A stretch of 64,000 nt of DNA from Sphingomonas elodea ATCC 31461 (GCF_000226955.1 NZ_AGFU01000011.1:1-64000); one strand, 5' to 3'. Numbered from the stretch's first letter, positions 18,527 to 27,035 are shown. Notes: a model not told the origin generated them from the sequence alone. Translations and numbers: made by a program.

Positions 18527-19449
18527 GCCGCCCGCCGCAGTTCGGCCGGTGCGTCGAACGCGATGCGGATGGCGTTCTTGCCGTTGCGCTTCACCTCCAG
18601 CATGGCTTCGTCGGCCAGCCTGATCAGCCGTTCGGTATCGGCCGCGGAGCCCGCGTCGATCACCACCGCGCCCATGCTGCAGGTGACGGCATAGCCGGTG
18701 GCGCGCAGCGCGTCGCTGAGCCGCGCATGCAGGCTCTCGGCGACCTGCTCGGGCACCGCCTCGCTCTCGATCGCGAGGAAGGCGCAGAACTCGTCGCCGC
18801 CCAGCCGCGCGAACAGGTCGTCAGCCCGCATCCGCGCCCGCGCCTCGTCCGCGAAGCGCCGCAGCACCTCGTCGCCCGCGGCATGGCCATGACGATCGTT
18901 CACTGCCTTGAAGCCGTCCAGATCCATGTAGAGCAGCAGCAGCGTCGCACCGCGACGGCGCGCCATCCGCGCCACCCGCTCGATCTTGCTGCGAAACGCG
19001 CCGCCGTTCAGCGAGCGGGTGAGATAGTCGGTCGAGGCGCGCCACCGCTCGACGTCGATCGAATGGCGCAGCGTGGCGACCAGCAGCACGATCATCATGG
19101 CCGAGGATGCGCGCGTCAGCGTGTTCCAGATCGCCACCGTGGTCGAGAGGCCCGTCAGGTCGACCGCGGGGATGTAGCCGAAACCGTTCACCAACGAACT
19201 GAGCGCGACGGTGAACAGCACCACGCCGATGCCGGCGCGCTCGCGCAGCGTCCAGGCGGCCAAACAGTCGACAAACAGATAGCCGATGGTCATCGAGACC
19301 GTTGGCCCGGTAAGCCAGTCCGCAACGGTCGTGACGGACAGTGCCGCCATGACCGCAAGCCAGGCTTGGCGACGGCTGAGCCACATCGTCCATCGAAAAC
19401 TGCGCATCATGGCCTTGATCAAGGCCGATTGCGGCGGCGGTGCCTTCAC
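18523..19449 (-). CDS. Membrane-anchored diguanylate cyclase (GGDEF)
   Basis: Makes c-di-GMP from two GTP. A membrane region of about five helices spans residues 20-140, followed by a GGDEF domain (about 155-300) with an intact GGDEF signature and an upstream RADD matching the RxxD inhibitory I-site, so product feedback inhibition is expected. The domain's usual DxLTGLxNR is altered to TDYLTRSLNGGAF. I chose GTG at 19449, nine bases after AAGGGGGAG; the TTG at 19458 directly abuts that site. It overlaps the GAF gene by four bases. Confidence 0.9.
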   Translation of the reverse strand: MKAPPPQSALIKAMMRSFRWTMWLSRRQAWLAVMAALSVTTVADWLTGPTVSMTIGYLFVDCLAAWTLRERAGIGVVLFTVALSSLVNGFGYIPAVDLTGLSTTVAIWNTLTRASSAMMIVLLVATLRHSIDVERWRASTDYLTRSLNGGAFRSKIERVARMARRRGATLLLLYMDLDGFKAVNDRHGHAAGDEVLRRFADEARARMRADDLFARLGGDEFCAFLAIESEAVPEQVAESLHARLSDALRATGYAVTCSMGAVVIDAGSAADTERLIRLADEAMLEVKRNGKNAIRIAFDAPAELRRAA

Positions 19450-19542
19450 GCGAACCAACTCCCCCTTACATGTCAGTCCTTTGCGCCACGATGGCTTAAC
19501 AGGCTCGAAACATAACCCGACGAAAGACGCCGCTCCGGAAAA

Positions 19543-20952
19543 CTACTTGGCCGCCCCCGCCTGCGCCGCCACCAGGGCCACTGCGGCATCCATTGCCGGC
19601 ACCACGGGGGCGCCGAACGGCGCGTCCGCAGCGTAGAGCGCGAAGCACAGCCGCTGCCCGTTCCCCGTCTCGATATAGCCGGCCAGCGCATGGGTGCCGG
19701 CCAGCGTTCCCGTCTTTGCGACGATCCGCGCGGCGCCTGCGTCCTTGCGGAAGCGGCGGGCGAGCGTACCGTCCGCGCCGCCGACCGGCAGGGTTTCCCG
19801 CCAGGCCGCGCCCCAAGGCTGCCCCTCGGCCCAGCGCAGGAACAGGACCATCGCCCTCGGGGTGATGCGATTGTACGTCGACATGCCCGATCCGTCGGCA
19901 AGGCCGTAGCTCCAGCGCGGCAGATCCGCCTCGGCCAGCATGTCCTCCACCAGCTTTCCACCCGCTTCGATCGATCCACCGCCCAGGCGACGCAGCAGGA
20001 GCTCGGCATGGAGGTTGTCGCTCGTCTTGTTGGTGTGCCGGAGGTCCTCGACCAGCGGCGGCGGCACCAGTTGCGCCAGCGGCGGGGCGTCCTTAGCCTC
20101 GACCGGCACGGCACCATGGCGATGCCGCACCCGCACGGTGCCGCGCACCGCCACGCCGCGCGCCTCCAGCATCGCCTTGAAGCGCCAGGCCGCCCATTCG
20201 GCCGGATCGTCCACCGGCACGCGCCGGACGAGCGGCGCCGCCCCCGCGGCCAGCGTGCCGGTGAGGTGCAGGACGCGGTCGAACGGCGCGCGATCGAGGG
20301 CGACGGGCGTTCCCTGCCCGACAACGGTCGCCGTCCGGTTGTCGAGCGTCCAGAATGCCGGCGCCTCCACATGCAGCGCCCCACCGGACTCCCCCGGGGC
20401 GATGCGCACCGGGGCCTGATTGTCGTCGAGGGTGAGCGCCGAAACGGCCGCCCCGGAACGTGTGCCGATATTGTTCCAGCTCATCCCCGGGCTCCAGCGG
20501 AGATCCACGAAGGCGCGATCGTCGCCGATCACGTCGTTCACCACCCGGGTCCGGCCGGCGACGGCATCGGCCAGCGTTGCCAGGCAATCCACGGTGCAGT
20601 CGTCGGCACTCGACAGCCGGGCGTCGCCATGCCCCTCCAGCACCACATCGTCACCCTCCAGCCGCACCACCGTCCCGGCCTCGGCATCGGGCCGGGCTAC
20701 CGCCAGGCGGGCGAAGACGGCCGCGGTGGTCATCAGCTTGGTGGTGGAGGCGGGCGTGAAGCGCTCGTCCGGGCGAATGGCAAGGATCTCGCGCCCGTCG
20801 CCATCGACCACCACCATGCCGAAGCGGGTGCCGGGGCCCGCCTGCGCCAGCTGCGCGGTCACCTGATCCTGCAGCGACTGTGCAGCTGCCGGCATGGCCA
20901 GCAGCAGAAGCAACAGACAAAGAAGCCGGCGGACGAACGGAGGACGATACAT
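19543..20952 (-). CDS. dacB: D-alanyl-D-alanine carboxypeptidase/endopeptidase (PBP4 type)
   Basis: Periplasmic class C low-molecular-weight penicillin-binding protein that trims or cleaves peptidoglycan peptides. It has 469 residues with a Sec signal peptide (about 1-24, ending PAAAQS). The three active-site motifs are present: SxxK as Ser69-TT-Lys72 in PASTTKL, SxN as SDN in KTSDNLHAELLLR, and KTG in VAKTGTLAG near the C-terminus. The long insertion between the first two motifs is usual for PBP4. It is transcribed divergently from the dehydratase gene at 21090, with a 137-bp shared regulatory region. Confidence 0.94.
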   Translation of the reverse strand: MYRPPFVRRLLCLLLLLLAMPAAAQSLQDQVTAQLAQAGPGTRFGMVVVDGDGREILAIRPDERFTPASTTKLMTTAAVFARLAVARPDAEAGTVVRLEGDDVVLEGHGDARLSSADDCTVDCLATLADAVAGRTRVVNDVIGDDRAFVDLRWSPGMSWNNIGTRSGAAVSALTLDDNQAPVRIAPGESGGALHVEAPAFWTLDNRTATVVGQGTPVALDRAPFDRVLHLTGTLAAGAAPLVRRVPVDDPAEWAAWRFKAMLEARGVAVRGTVRVRHRHGAVPVEAKDAPPLAQLVPPPLVEDLRHTNKTSDNLHAELLLRRLGGGSIEAGGKLVEDMLAEADLPRWSYGLADGSGMSTYNRITPRAMVLFLRWAEGQPWGAAWRETLPVGGADGTLARRFRKDAGAARIVAKTGTLAGTHALAGYIETGNGQRLCFALYAADAPFGAPVVPAMDAAVALVAAQAGAAK

Positions 20953-21089
20953 CGCACCAGCCTATCGCCGCCCGATCGCTTCGGAAAGCGACGGCTTTCC
21001 CCTTGCGTCGGAAGCGACACCGGTTACCTGTATCGCTGAAATCACGGCGGCATTTCTCCGTACCGCCGCCAGCCTTATAGTCGGTGCCC

Positions 21090-22550
21090 ATGACCCCTGC
21101 CCTGTTCCAGATCGACCCTCGCGACCCCGTCGCCACCGCCCTGCGCGACATCGACGCCGGAGAAGCCGCGCTGGGCGTGACGGTCGCCCAGCCCGTGCCG
21201 AAGGGGCACAAGGTCGCGTTGCGGGCGATCGAGGCCGGCGCGCCGGTGCACAAATTCGGTTTCCCGATCGGGCGGGCGACGCAGGCGATTGCCCCGGGCG
21301 CACATGTGCACACCCACAATGTCGCGACCGCGCTGGAGACCAGCGGCAGCTATGCCTATCGCCCCGCCTTCGAAGCGGCACCCGCCCGGGACGGCCCCGG
21401 CTTCCTCGGCTATCGCCGGGCGGACGGACGGGTCGGCACCCGTAACGAGATCTGGATCCTGCCTACCGTCGGCTGCGTCGGGCGCACGGCGGAGAAGATC
21501 GCCGAGCAGGCCGCCCGCCGCTTCGGCGAGCGGGTCGACGGCATCCACGCCTTTGCCCATCCCTTTGGCTGCTCGCAGCTGGGCGACGACCTGGAGGGCA
21601 CCCGTGCCATCCTGACGGCACTGGCCAACCACCCGAATGCCGGCGGCGTATTGCTCGTCGGATTGGGATGCGAATCCAACCAGATGCGCGACATGCTCGC
21701 CGGTATCTCGCAGCCGAACCTGCGCACCATCGGCGCTCAGGCAGCGGGCGACGAGATCGAGGAAGGAATCCTTCTCGTGGAAGCGCTTGTCGAACAGGCC
21801 GAACAGTGCGTGCGAACCACAGTGCCGCTTTCCGAGCTGGTGCTCGGCGTCAAGTGCGGCGGTTCAGATGGATTCTCAGGATTGACCGCAAACCCTTTGG
21901 TTGGACGCATGAGCGATGCAGTTACCGCGGCAGGCGGCACGGCGATCCTCACCGAAATTCCCGAGATCTTCGGCGCCGAGCAGCTATTGATGGCGCGCGC
22001 CGAGGACGAGGGCGTGTTCAACCGGATCGTGGCACTGGTGAACGGCTTCAAGGCCTATTTCACCCGTCACGGAGAGCCCGTCTCGGAAAACCCCTCGCCC
22101 GGCAATCTCGCCGGCGGCATCACCACGCTTGAGGAAAAGTCGCTGGGCGCGGTGCAGAAGGCGGGCCATGCTACCGTCACCGACGTGCTCGGCTATGGCA
22201 GCCAGGTGCAACGACGCGGGCTGACCCTGCTGGAGGCACCGGGCAACGACGCGGTTTCCTCCACAGCCCTGGCGGCGGCGGGGGCCACCGTCATCCTGTT
22301 CACGACCGGACGCGGCACGCCGCTCGGCTTCCCGGTGCCGACGGTGAAGATCGCCTCCAACAGCGACCTTGCCGCCCGCAAGCCGGGCTGGATCGATTTC
22401 GATGCAGGCCAGGTGCTTGCCGAGAGCATGGACGACGCCGCCTCCGCCTTGCTGGCGCGCATCGCCGAGATCGCGTCGGGCATGCCGACCGCCGCCGAAC
22501 GCAATGGCGAGCGCGAGATCGCGATCTGGAAGCGGGGGGTCACGCTCTGA
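21090..22550 (+). CDS. Altronate dehydratase family protein (UxaA/GarD type)
   Basis: A 486-residue sugar-acid dehydratase. The N-terminal SAF domain (about 1-95) contains VPKGHKVALRAIEAG, and the larger UxaA domain contains RVGTRNEIWILPTVGCVGRTAEKIA, HPFGCSQLGDD, GLGCESNQ, VLGVKCGGSDGFSGLTANP and EIPEIFGAEQLL. Family members are iron-dependent lyases acting on altronate or galactarate, giving 2-keto-3-deoxy acids. The N- and C-domains are fused, as in E. coli UxaA. No other uronate genes are adjacent, so the precise substrate is uncertain. ATG 21090 is preferred to the in-frame GTG at 21084; neither has a strong Shine-Dalgarno. Confidence 0.88.
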   Translation: MTPALFQIDPRDPVATALRDIDAGEAALGVTVAQPVPKGHKVALRAIEAGAPVHKFGFPIGRATQAIAPGAHVHTHNVATALETSGSYAYRPAFEAAPARDGPGFLGYRRADGRVGTRNEIWILPTVGCVGRTAEKIAEQAARRFGERVDGIHAFAHPFGCSQLGDDLEGTRAILTALANHPNAGGVLLVGLGCESNQMRDMLAGISQPNLRTIGAQAAGDEIEEGILLVEALVEQAEQCVRTTVPLSELVLGVKCGGSDGFSGLTANPLVGRMSDAVTAAGGTAILTEIPEIFGAEQLLMARAEDEGVFNRIVALVNGFKAYFTRHGEPVSENPSPGNLAGGITTLEEKSLGAVQKAGHATVTDVLGYGSQVQRRGLTLLEAPGNDAVSSTALAAAGATVILFTTGRGTPLGFPVPTVKIASNSDLAARKPGWIDFDAGQVLAESMDDAASALLARIAEIASGMPTAAERNGEREIAIWKRGVTL

Positions 22551-22677
22551 TCCTCGCCTGGTTCCGGCGGGATGCGGCCAACGCTTGCTGCATCGCGGCG
22601 ATCCGCAATTCCCCTGCATTGATGCCGCAAGCTGAACGGGTTAGGGCCGAAAGCGGGGCAGAGATCGGGGTGCGGAA

Positions 22678-22908
22678 ATGGCTGAATTCTTCGTTTTCGT
22701 CTATGCGATGGCGTCCGGCTTCGTGCTGCTGACGATGCAGCGCAACCGCCGCGAGCAGCGCGACGATGCGCCGATCGTCACGATGGTCGGCTGGGGCTTG
22801 TTCTCGCTCTCCTCCACCCTCGCGCTGCTGCTGGGGGCGGTCGCGCTGGCGCTGGCGCTGGGCCTGCGGATGCCGCTCCCGGCCGGGTTCGAGAGCTTCG
22901 CGCTGTAA
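22678..22908 (+). CDS. Small two-helix membrane protein, unknown function
   Basis: A 76-residue protein with a membrane helix at about 3-20, a short charged loop (QRNRREQRDD) and a second helix at about 35-62. It stops seven bases before the carbonic anhydrase start, so the two are probably cotranscribed. I do not recognise the family; similar short proteins occur beside gamma carbonic anhydrases in sphingomonads, but that is recollection rather than something seen here. Confidence 0.6.
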   Translation: MAEFFVFVYAMASGFVLLTMQRNRREQRDDAPIVTMVGWGLFSLSSTLALLLGAVALALALGLRMPLPAGFESFAL

Positions 22909-22915
22909 ATCGCAG

Positions 22916-23440
22916 ATGCCGCTCTATGCCTTCGGCGGCAGGGCGCCGCAGCTTGCCGCCGACGCCTGGGTTGCCCCCAGCGCCGAACTGGTCGCCGACG
23001 TCCAGCTGGGCGAAGGCGCAAGCGTCTGGTTCGGCGCCGTGATCCGGGCGGACAACACCCCGATCGTGATCGGCGCGCGCAGCAACGTGCAGGAAGGTGC
23101 GATCCTCCATTCCGATCCCGGCGCCCCGCTGACCATCGGGGCGGAGGTGACGGTGGGCCACCACGCCGTGCTGCACGGCTGCACCATCGGCGACGGCACG
23201 CTGATCGGCATGGGCGCGATCATCCTGAACCGTGCGGTGATCGGGCCGGAATGCCTGGTGGGCGCCGGAGCACTCGTCACCGAAGGCAAGGAATTCCCTG
23301 CCGGCCACCTGATCGTCGGCAGCCCGGCGCGCGCCGTCCGCCCGCTCGACGATGCCCAGCGCGCGATGCTGCGGGCGAGCGCGGCCCTCTACGCCGCGAA
23401 GCAGCGCGACTATGCCGAAGGCCTGGTGCGACTCGACTGA
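22916..23440 (+). CDS. Gamma carbonic anhydrase family protein
   Basis: A 174-residue left-handed beta-helix protein of the YrdA/PaaY/CaiE group. Hexapeptide repeats run through most of the chain (GEGASVWFGAVIRAD, IGARSNVQEGAILHSD, IGAEVTVGHHAVLHG, IGDGTLIGMGAIIL). The three zinc-ligand histidines are in ILHSD and VGHHAVLHGC. The C-terminal helix (DAQRAMLRASAALYAAKQRDYAEGL) is typical. Members hydrate CO2 or have unknown roles, so activity is not certain. The start MPLYAFGG at 22916 follows the small membrane gene. Confidence 0.92.
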   Translation: MPLYAFGGRAPQLAADAWVAPSAELVADVQLGEGASVWFGAVIRADNTPIVIGARSNVQEGAILHSDPGAPLTIGAEVTVGHHAVLHGCTIGDGTLIGMGAIILNRAVIGPECLVGAGALVTEGKEFPAGHLIVGSPARAVRPLDDAQRAMLRASAALYAAKQRDYAEGLVRLD

Positions 23441-23551
23441 GTCGCACCCTTCGCGAATCGATTCGGGCCGCGCGCCCACCGGAACGATCGCTTGCCGTAA
23501 CGTCCGCAGGGCCAGCCTAGACAGGCTTCGTAGCTGCGGTATCACTTGGCC

Positions 23552-24496
23552 ATGGCGTTACCGGCACTTTTCGATCGTCTGCGGCTCCCGGTCATCGGCT
23601 CGCCGCTGTTCATCATCTCCGGCCCCGAACTGGTCATCGCCCAGTGCAAGGCGGGTATCGTGGGCTCGTTCCCCGCGCTGAACGCGCGGCCGCAGAGCCA
23701 GCTCGACGAATGGCTGCACCGGATCACCGAGGAACTGGCCGCCTGGGACCGCGACCATCCGGACACGCCGGCCGCGCCGTTCGCGGTCAACCAGATCGTC
23801 CACCGCTCGAACCCCCGGCTGGAGGAAGACGTCGCTACCTGTGCCAAGTGGAAGGTGCCGATCGTCATCACCTCCCTCGGTGCGCGCCCCGAACTCAACG
23901 ACGCGGTGCATGGCTGGGGGGGCATCACGCTGCACGACGTGATCGACGACCGCTTCGCCCACAAGGCAGTCGAAAAGGGCGCGGACGGCCTGATCCTGGT
24001 AGCTGCGGGCGCTGGCGGCCATGCCGGGCGCCTGAGCCCCTTCGCGCTCGTCCAGGAAGTGCGGGAATGGTTCGACGGCCCTGTGGCCCTGTCCGGCTCG
24101 ATCGCGACCGGCGGGGCCATTCTGGCCGCCCAGGCGATGGGCGCCGACCTCGCCTATATCGGCTCACCCTTCATCGCCACGGACGAAGCCAACGCCATTG
24201 CCGCCTACAAGCAAGCCATCGTCGACGGCCGGGCCGAGGATATCGTCTATTCGAACCTGTTCACCGGCGTGCACGGCAATTATCTGCGCGCCTCTATCGT
24301 CAATGCCGGCCTCGACCCTGAAAATCTGCCGGAAAGCGATCCCAGCGCGATGAACTTCGGCGGTGCCAAGGCGTGGAAGGACATCTGGGGTTCGGGCCAG
24401 GGCATCGGCGCTGTGCACGCCGTTGAGCCGGCCGGCGCCCGCGTCGCCCGCCTGGCCGAGGAATATGCCGCGGCGCGGGCGCGGCTGGCGCTATAG
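23552..24496 (+). CDS. Nitronate monooxygenase (2-nitropropane dioxygenase family)
   Basis: FMN-dependent TIM-barrel oxygenase of 314 residues that would oxidise alkyl nitronates to carbonyls and nitrite. Typical blocks are LPVIGSPLFIISGPELVIAQ at the N-terminus, the FMN/active-site segment VAAGAGGHAGRLSPFALV with the catalytic histidine, LSGSIATGGAILAAQAMGADLAYIGSPF for phosphate binding, and a C-terminal GQGIGAVHAVEPA. ATG 23552 is preferred to the TTG at 23546. Enoyl-ACP reductase FabK belongs to the same superfamily and is the main alternative. It converges on rcdA with a three-base gap. Confidence 0.92.
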   Translation: MALPALFDRLRLPVIGSPLFIISGPELVIAQCKAGIVGSFPALNARPQSQLDEWLHRITEELAAWDRDHPDTPAAPFAVNQIVHRSNPRLEEDVATCAKWKVPIVITSLGARPELNDAVHGWGGITLHDVIDDRFAHKAVEKGADGLILVAAGAGGHAGRLSPFALVQEVREWFDGPVALSGSIATGGAILAAQAMGADLAYIGSPFIATDEANAIAAYKQAIVDGRAEDIVYSNLFTGVHGNYLRASIVNAGLDPENLPESDPSAMNFGGAKAWKDIWGSGQGIGAVHAVEPAGARVARLAEEYAAARARLAL

Positions 24497-24499
24497 GGT

Positions 24500-24958
24500 T
24501 TAAAACGCCCCTGCCAGGCGATCGAGCATGCGCCGTGCCGGGCTTGGCACAACCAAGGGCACGTCCAGCGAGGAGTCGAGCCGCGCAACGCGACGGTAAA
24601 GGTCGATGCTGGACCGAATGATGCCGACGGCCTGTACGGGCATCTCGGCGAGCAATGCAGCATCGGACTCCGGGGCCGGCCCCAGCCGGCGGGCTGGCGA
24701 TCGCGCCTCGTCCATGGCCAGTTCGCCGACGTCCACCGCACGCTGGGTGAGCAACCAGGCGATGATATGCATCAACCGGGTCGTCACCTTGAGCGACTCA
24801 CAGGAAAAGGCGACGCGATTCAGCGCATCCAGCGTCTCGCGCTCATCCCGGCCCAGCTGGTCGAAATAACCGCGCGCCTCGTCGGCCAGCACCATCGCCT
24901 CGACATAGAGCGAGTCGACGAGTCGTCGATGGATCGTGGCGGTTTGCTGCCCCCTCAT
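24500..24958 (-). CDS. rcdA: DUF1465 / RcdA family protein (regulator of CtrA degradation)
   Basis: A 152-residue, mainly alpha-helical protein. The family in Caulobacter, RcdA, is an adaptor that helps ClpXP degrade CtrA at the cell-cycle transition. Characteristic blocks are RLVDSLYVEAMVLADEARGYFDQLGRDER, ALNRVAFSCESLKVTTRLMHIIAWLLTQRAVDVGEL and AVGIIRSSIDLYRRVARLDSSL. The frame is open to 25039 but family N-termini start close to MRGQQTATIHRR, so 24958 is chosen; no strong ribosome-binding site is seen. The DUF465 gene at 25032-25229 lies just upstream on the same strand. Confidence 0.85.
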   Translation of the reverse strand: MRGQQTATIHRRLVDSLYVEAMVLADEARGYFDQLGRDERETLDALNRVAFSCESLKVTTRLMHIIAWLLTQRAVDVGELAMDEARSPARRLGPAPESDAALLAEMPVQAVGIIRSSIDLYRRVARLDSSLDVPLVVPSPARRMLDRLAGAF

Positions 24959-25031
24959 GCAGATACCGGTGCCACAGGAGCGCCCCCGGCGGAAAGCCCC
25001 AAAAACAAGCGCCCGCCCCAGCTTGGAACGG

Positions 25032-25229
25032 TCATGCAATGATATCCGGTATCAGCTGGTCCTCCAGCTGCGAAACCTCATCGCGAAGCTTGAGCTTGCG
25101 CTTCTTCAGCCGGGCGACCTGCAGTTGGTCGCCGGTGCCCGTATCCACCAGCGCTGCGATCGCCGCGTCCAGGTCGCGATGCTCGGCGCGCAACGTCTCC
25201 AGCCGTCGCCGAATCTCGCTCTCGTCCAT
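25032..25229 (-). CDS. YdcH-like DUF465 protein, first copy
   Basis: A 65-residue, highly charged helical-hairpin protein of the YdcH/DUF465 family. The blocks RRRLETLRAEHRDLDAAIAAL and VARLKKRKLKLRDEVSQLEDQLIP form two antiparallel helices. The start at 25229 follows GGGGG. It has a sister gene at 25390-25542 on the opposite strand. Function of the family is unknown; the coiled-coil form suggests a protein-binding role. It lies 73 bases upstream of rcdA. Confidence 0.88.
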   Translation of the reverse strand: MDESEIRRRLETLRAEHRDLDAAIAALVDTGTGDQLQVARLKKRKLKLRDEVSQLEDQLIPDIIA

Positions 25230-25389
25230 CCATGCCCCCGTGCGCCCGATTCGTGCGGGCGAGTGCCCGCGGCACGGATCATCGCGGCTTTTCGCCCATC
25301 TGTCGATCAGTGATGATTCTGCACGCGACAAGCCGCGCGAAACATGATGTAGTTGCGTCCCCTCAGAGTCGTTGAAGGAGGACTGCTTC

Positions 25390-25542
25390 ATGCATACCGG
25401 GCATCTTTCGGCACTTAACGCCAAGCATTCCCAGTTGGACAAGCGAATCGCTGTCGAAACACAGCGCCCCCTCCCCGATCAAATGCTGCTAGCGCAATTG
25501 AAGAAACAGAAACTGCGCGTCAAGGAGGAGATGGCCCGCTAG
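25390..25542 (+). CDS. YdcH-like DUF465 protein, second short copy
   Basis: A 50-residue protein starting MHTGHLSALNAKHSQLDKRI and ending LKKQKLRVKEEMAR. It matches the DUF465 pattern: H-x-x-L-D-x-x-I, then a Pro-rich turn (RPLPDQ), then the basic helix LAQLKKQKLRVKEE. The start follows GAAGGAGGACTGCTTC, the best ribosome-binding site in this area. It is divergent from the first copy with 160 bases between. Function is unknown. Confidence 0.85.
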   Translation: MHTGHLSALNAKHSQLDKRIAVETQRPLPDQMLLAQLKKQKLRVKEEMAR

Positions 25543-25577
25543 GTCCATCATCCACAGTTTATTTGCCGTGATCTTGT

Positions 25578-25606
25578 GCTCGCGCGGTACCAACCGCCGC
25601 GCGAGC
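25578..25606. terminator. Hairpin after the second DUF465 gene
   Basis: Perfect 10-bp stem GCTCGCGCGG / CCGCGCGAGC around TACCAACCG, 35 bases after the DUF465 stop. No T-run follows, so it is a possible Rho-assisted or processing hairpin. Confidence 0.4.
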
Positions 25607-25682
25607 CCGCACCGGCGCAATGCCTTGCGACTCCGCACCGTTCGTCCGCCCCGTGTCAGGTCGATTGAAATCTGCCAAAAGG

Positions 25683-25715
25683 AAAAGGGCCCGGCAGTCA
25701 CCGGACCCTTTTTTT
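25683..25715. terminator. Rho-independent terminator, usable in both directions
   Basis: Arms AAAAGGGCCCGG and CCGGACCCTTTT pair with one mismatch around CAGTCA and are followed by a seven-base T-run on the plus strand. On the minus strand it lies 26 bases past the PilZ stop and is followed by CCCTTTTCC. It probably ends the PilZ transcript and any plus-strand readthrough from the DUF465 gene. Confidence 0.75.
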
Positions 25716-25741
25716 CTGGGCTTGGATGTTGAGTCGCGCGG

Positions 25742-26116
25742 TCAGCGGCGCGTTAGGATCGGCTTAACATAGACCGGCGTCTGGGTACCGCCGCCCACCG
25801 GCTTGCGGGCCAGCTTCGGATCGATCTCGTTATCGAAGGCTACGCCGACTCGCCCTTCCGCCGCCCATGCGATCTTACCCTTCACCCAGCCGACGCCGCG
25901 AACTTCCACCTCGACCGGCGTCCGCAGGCCGATCGGTGCGGTGAATTCGGCCATCAGGCCGCCTGAAGAAAGATTGCGGACGCGCACCGTGACGGCATCC
26001 TGCCCTTCGACACGGAACTGCGCGGTCAACAGCAGGCTGTCGCGGGCACCGCTCCGCTTGCCGGCGAAGTCATCGGCCGAAAGTGGGCTGGCGGAAATAT
26101 AAGACTGCTGGTCCAT
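25742..26116 (-). CDS. PilZ domain protein, probable c-di-GMP receptor
   Basis: A 124-residue single-domain protein. The two c-di-GMP-binding PilZ motifs are present: RxxxR as RSGAR at about residues 21-25 and a D/N-x-S-x-x-G as NLSSGGL at about residues 48-54, followed by the beta-barrel core ending GRVGVAFDNEID. It probably binds c-di-GMP and controls a partner protein; none is encoded next to it. Two diguanylate cyclase-type genes lie elsewhere in the window. Upstream at 26168-26183 is TTAA-N8-TTAA, close to a CtrA box. Confidence 0.88.
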   Translation of the reverse strand: MDQQSYISASPLSADDFAGKRSGARDSLLLTAQFRVEGQDAVTVRVRNLSSGGLMAEFTAPIGLRTPVEVEVRGVGWVKGKIAWAAEGRVGVAFDNEIDPKLARKPVGGGTQTPVYVKPILTRR

Positions 26117-26230
26117 GGCTGGCTCTCAAACTCGGATTCGCACCCGAAGGGAGTAGACCAGCAAGTCTTAACGAAAGAATTAACCGGAATCCGCTCCGGT
26201 ATTTTGCCGGAGCGGGTTCCGACGTAGATT

Positions 26231-26689
26231 TCACTCGTCCCGGCTGATCTTCTCGTTGCGCTCGTGCCGCTCCTGCGCCTCGACGGTCATCGTCGCGGTG
26301 GGGCGAGCCTCGAGCCGCGCGAGCGGGATCGGCTCGCCGGTTACCTCGCAATAGCCATATTCGCCTTCGTCGATCCGGCGCAGCGCCGCGTCGATCTTCG
26401 AGATCAGCTTGCGTTGCCGATCGCGCGTGCGCAGTTCGATCGACCAGTCGGTCTCGCTGGAGGCCCGGTCGGTCAGGTCCGCCTCGCGTAGCGGTTCCGA
26501 TTGCAGCTGGTTCAGCGTACCCGCCGCCTCGCGATAAATCGCGTCCTTCCAGGCGTTGAGCTTGGCGCGGAAATATTCCTGCTGCCGGGGATTCATAAAG
26601 GGTTCGTCGTCGCTCGGTCGGTATCCATCGTCGCCGTCGTTCGCGGCGGGAGGAACGTGCTCGTCAAAACGGCCCACAACAGTCGCCAT
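26231..26689 (-). CDS. dksA: RNA polymerase-binding transcription factor DksA
   Basis: A 152-residue coiled-coil regulator that enters the RNA polymerase secondary channel and works with ppGpp. The coiled coil spans about 35-100 with FRAKLNAWKDAIYREA and the tip region, and the C-terminal globular part contains RIDEGEYGYCEVTGEPIPLARLEARPTATMTVEAQERHE. Of the four zinc-binding cysteines in E. coli DksA only the first is kept, the pattern known in several alphaproteobacterial DksAs. The start MATVVGRFDEH at 26689 follows GGAGAG. Confidence 0.92.
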   Translation of the reverse strand: MATVVGRFDEHVPPAANDGDDGYRPSDDEPFMNPRQQEYFRAKLNAWKDAIYREAAGTLNQLQSEPLREADLTDRASSETDWSIELRTRDRQRKLISKIDAALRRIDEGEYGYCEVTGEPIPLARLEARPTATMTVEAQERHERNEKISRDE

Positions 26690-27035
26690 TCCCACTCTCC
26701 ACACCGATCCCCCGTTATCCAACCGCCGGGAGACCGCATTGCCCGCAGGCGCTATACTTTCGCACTCAGCCGTTAACAAGCGGATGCTGCGAAAGCTTTT
26801 CGCTCCAATCCCCTGTACTCCGGTAGAAATTAGCCCATGCTGAACCGCCGGAGCCATTTTCCGCAGCGTAGCGCAACAAGTTGCGATGCCAAGATCGTTG
26901 ACCAAGGGGCTTCGTCCTGAAACCGAACATTAAGGATCAATGCCGGCACGCGCGACCTCCCTGGCTCCGCCGGGGACGAGCGGAAGACGGCGCCAGGCAG
27001 AATCGCGCGGCGGCTGCAGCAGCCGCATGTCTCGG
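26690..27035. other. Intergenic region upstream of dksA
   Basis: No supportable gene. It carries the dksA leader on the minus strand and the end of the host-attachment-like transcript. A perfect 7-bp hairpin GCGGCTG / CAGCCGC with a three-base loop at 27010-27026 lies ten bases past the 27036 stop and could be a weak terminator. AT content rises around 26740-26900, where the dksA promoter probably is. Confidence 0.4.

Noticed and set aside
25578-25606. A CRISPR-like repeat at the 10-bp hairpin
   Set aside because: It occurs only once, with no spacers or cas genes.
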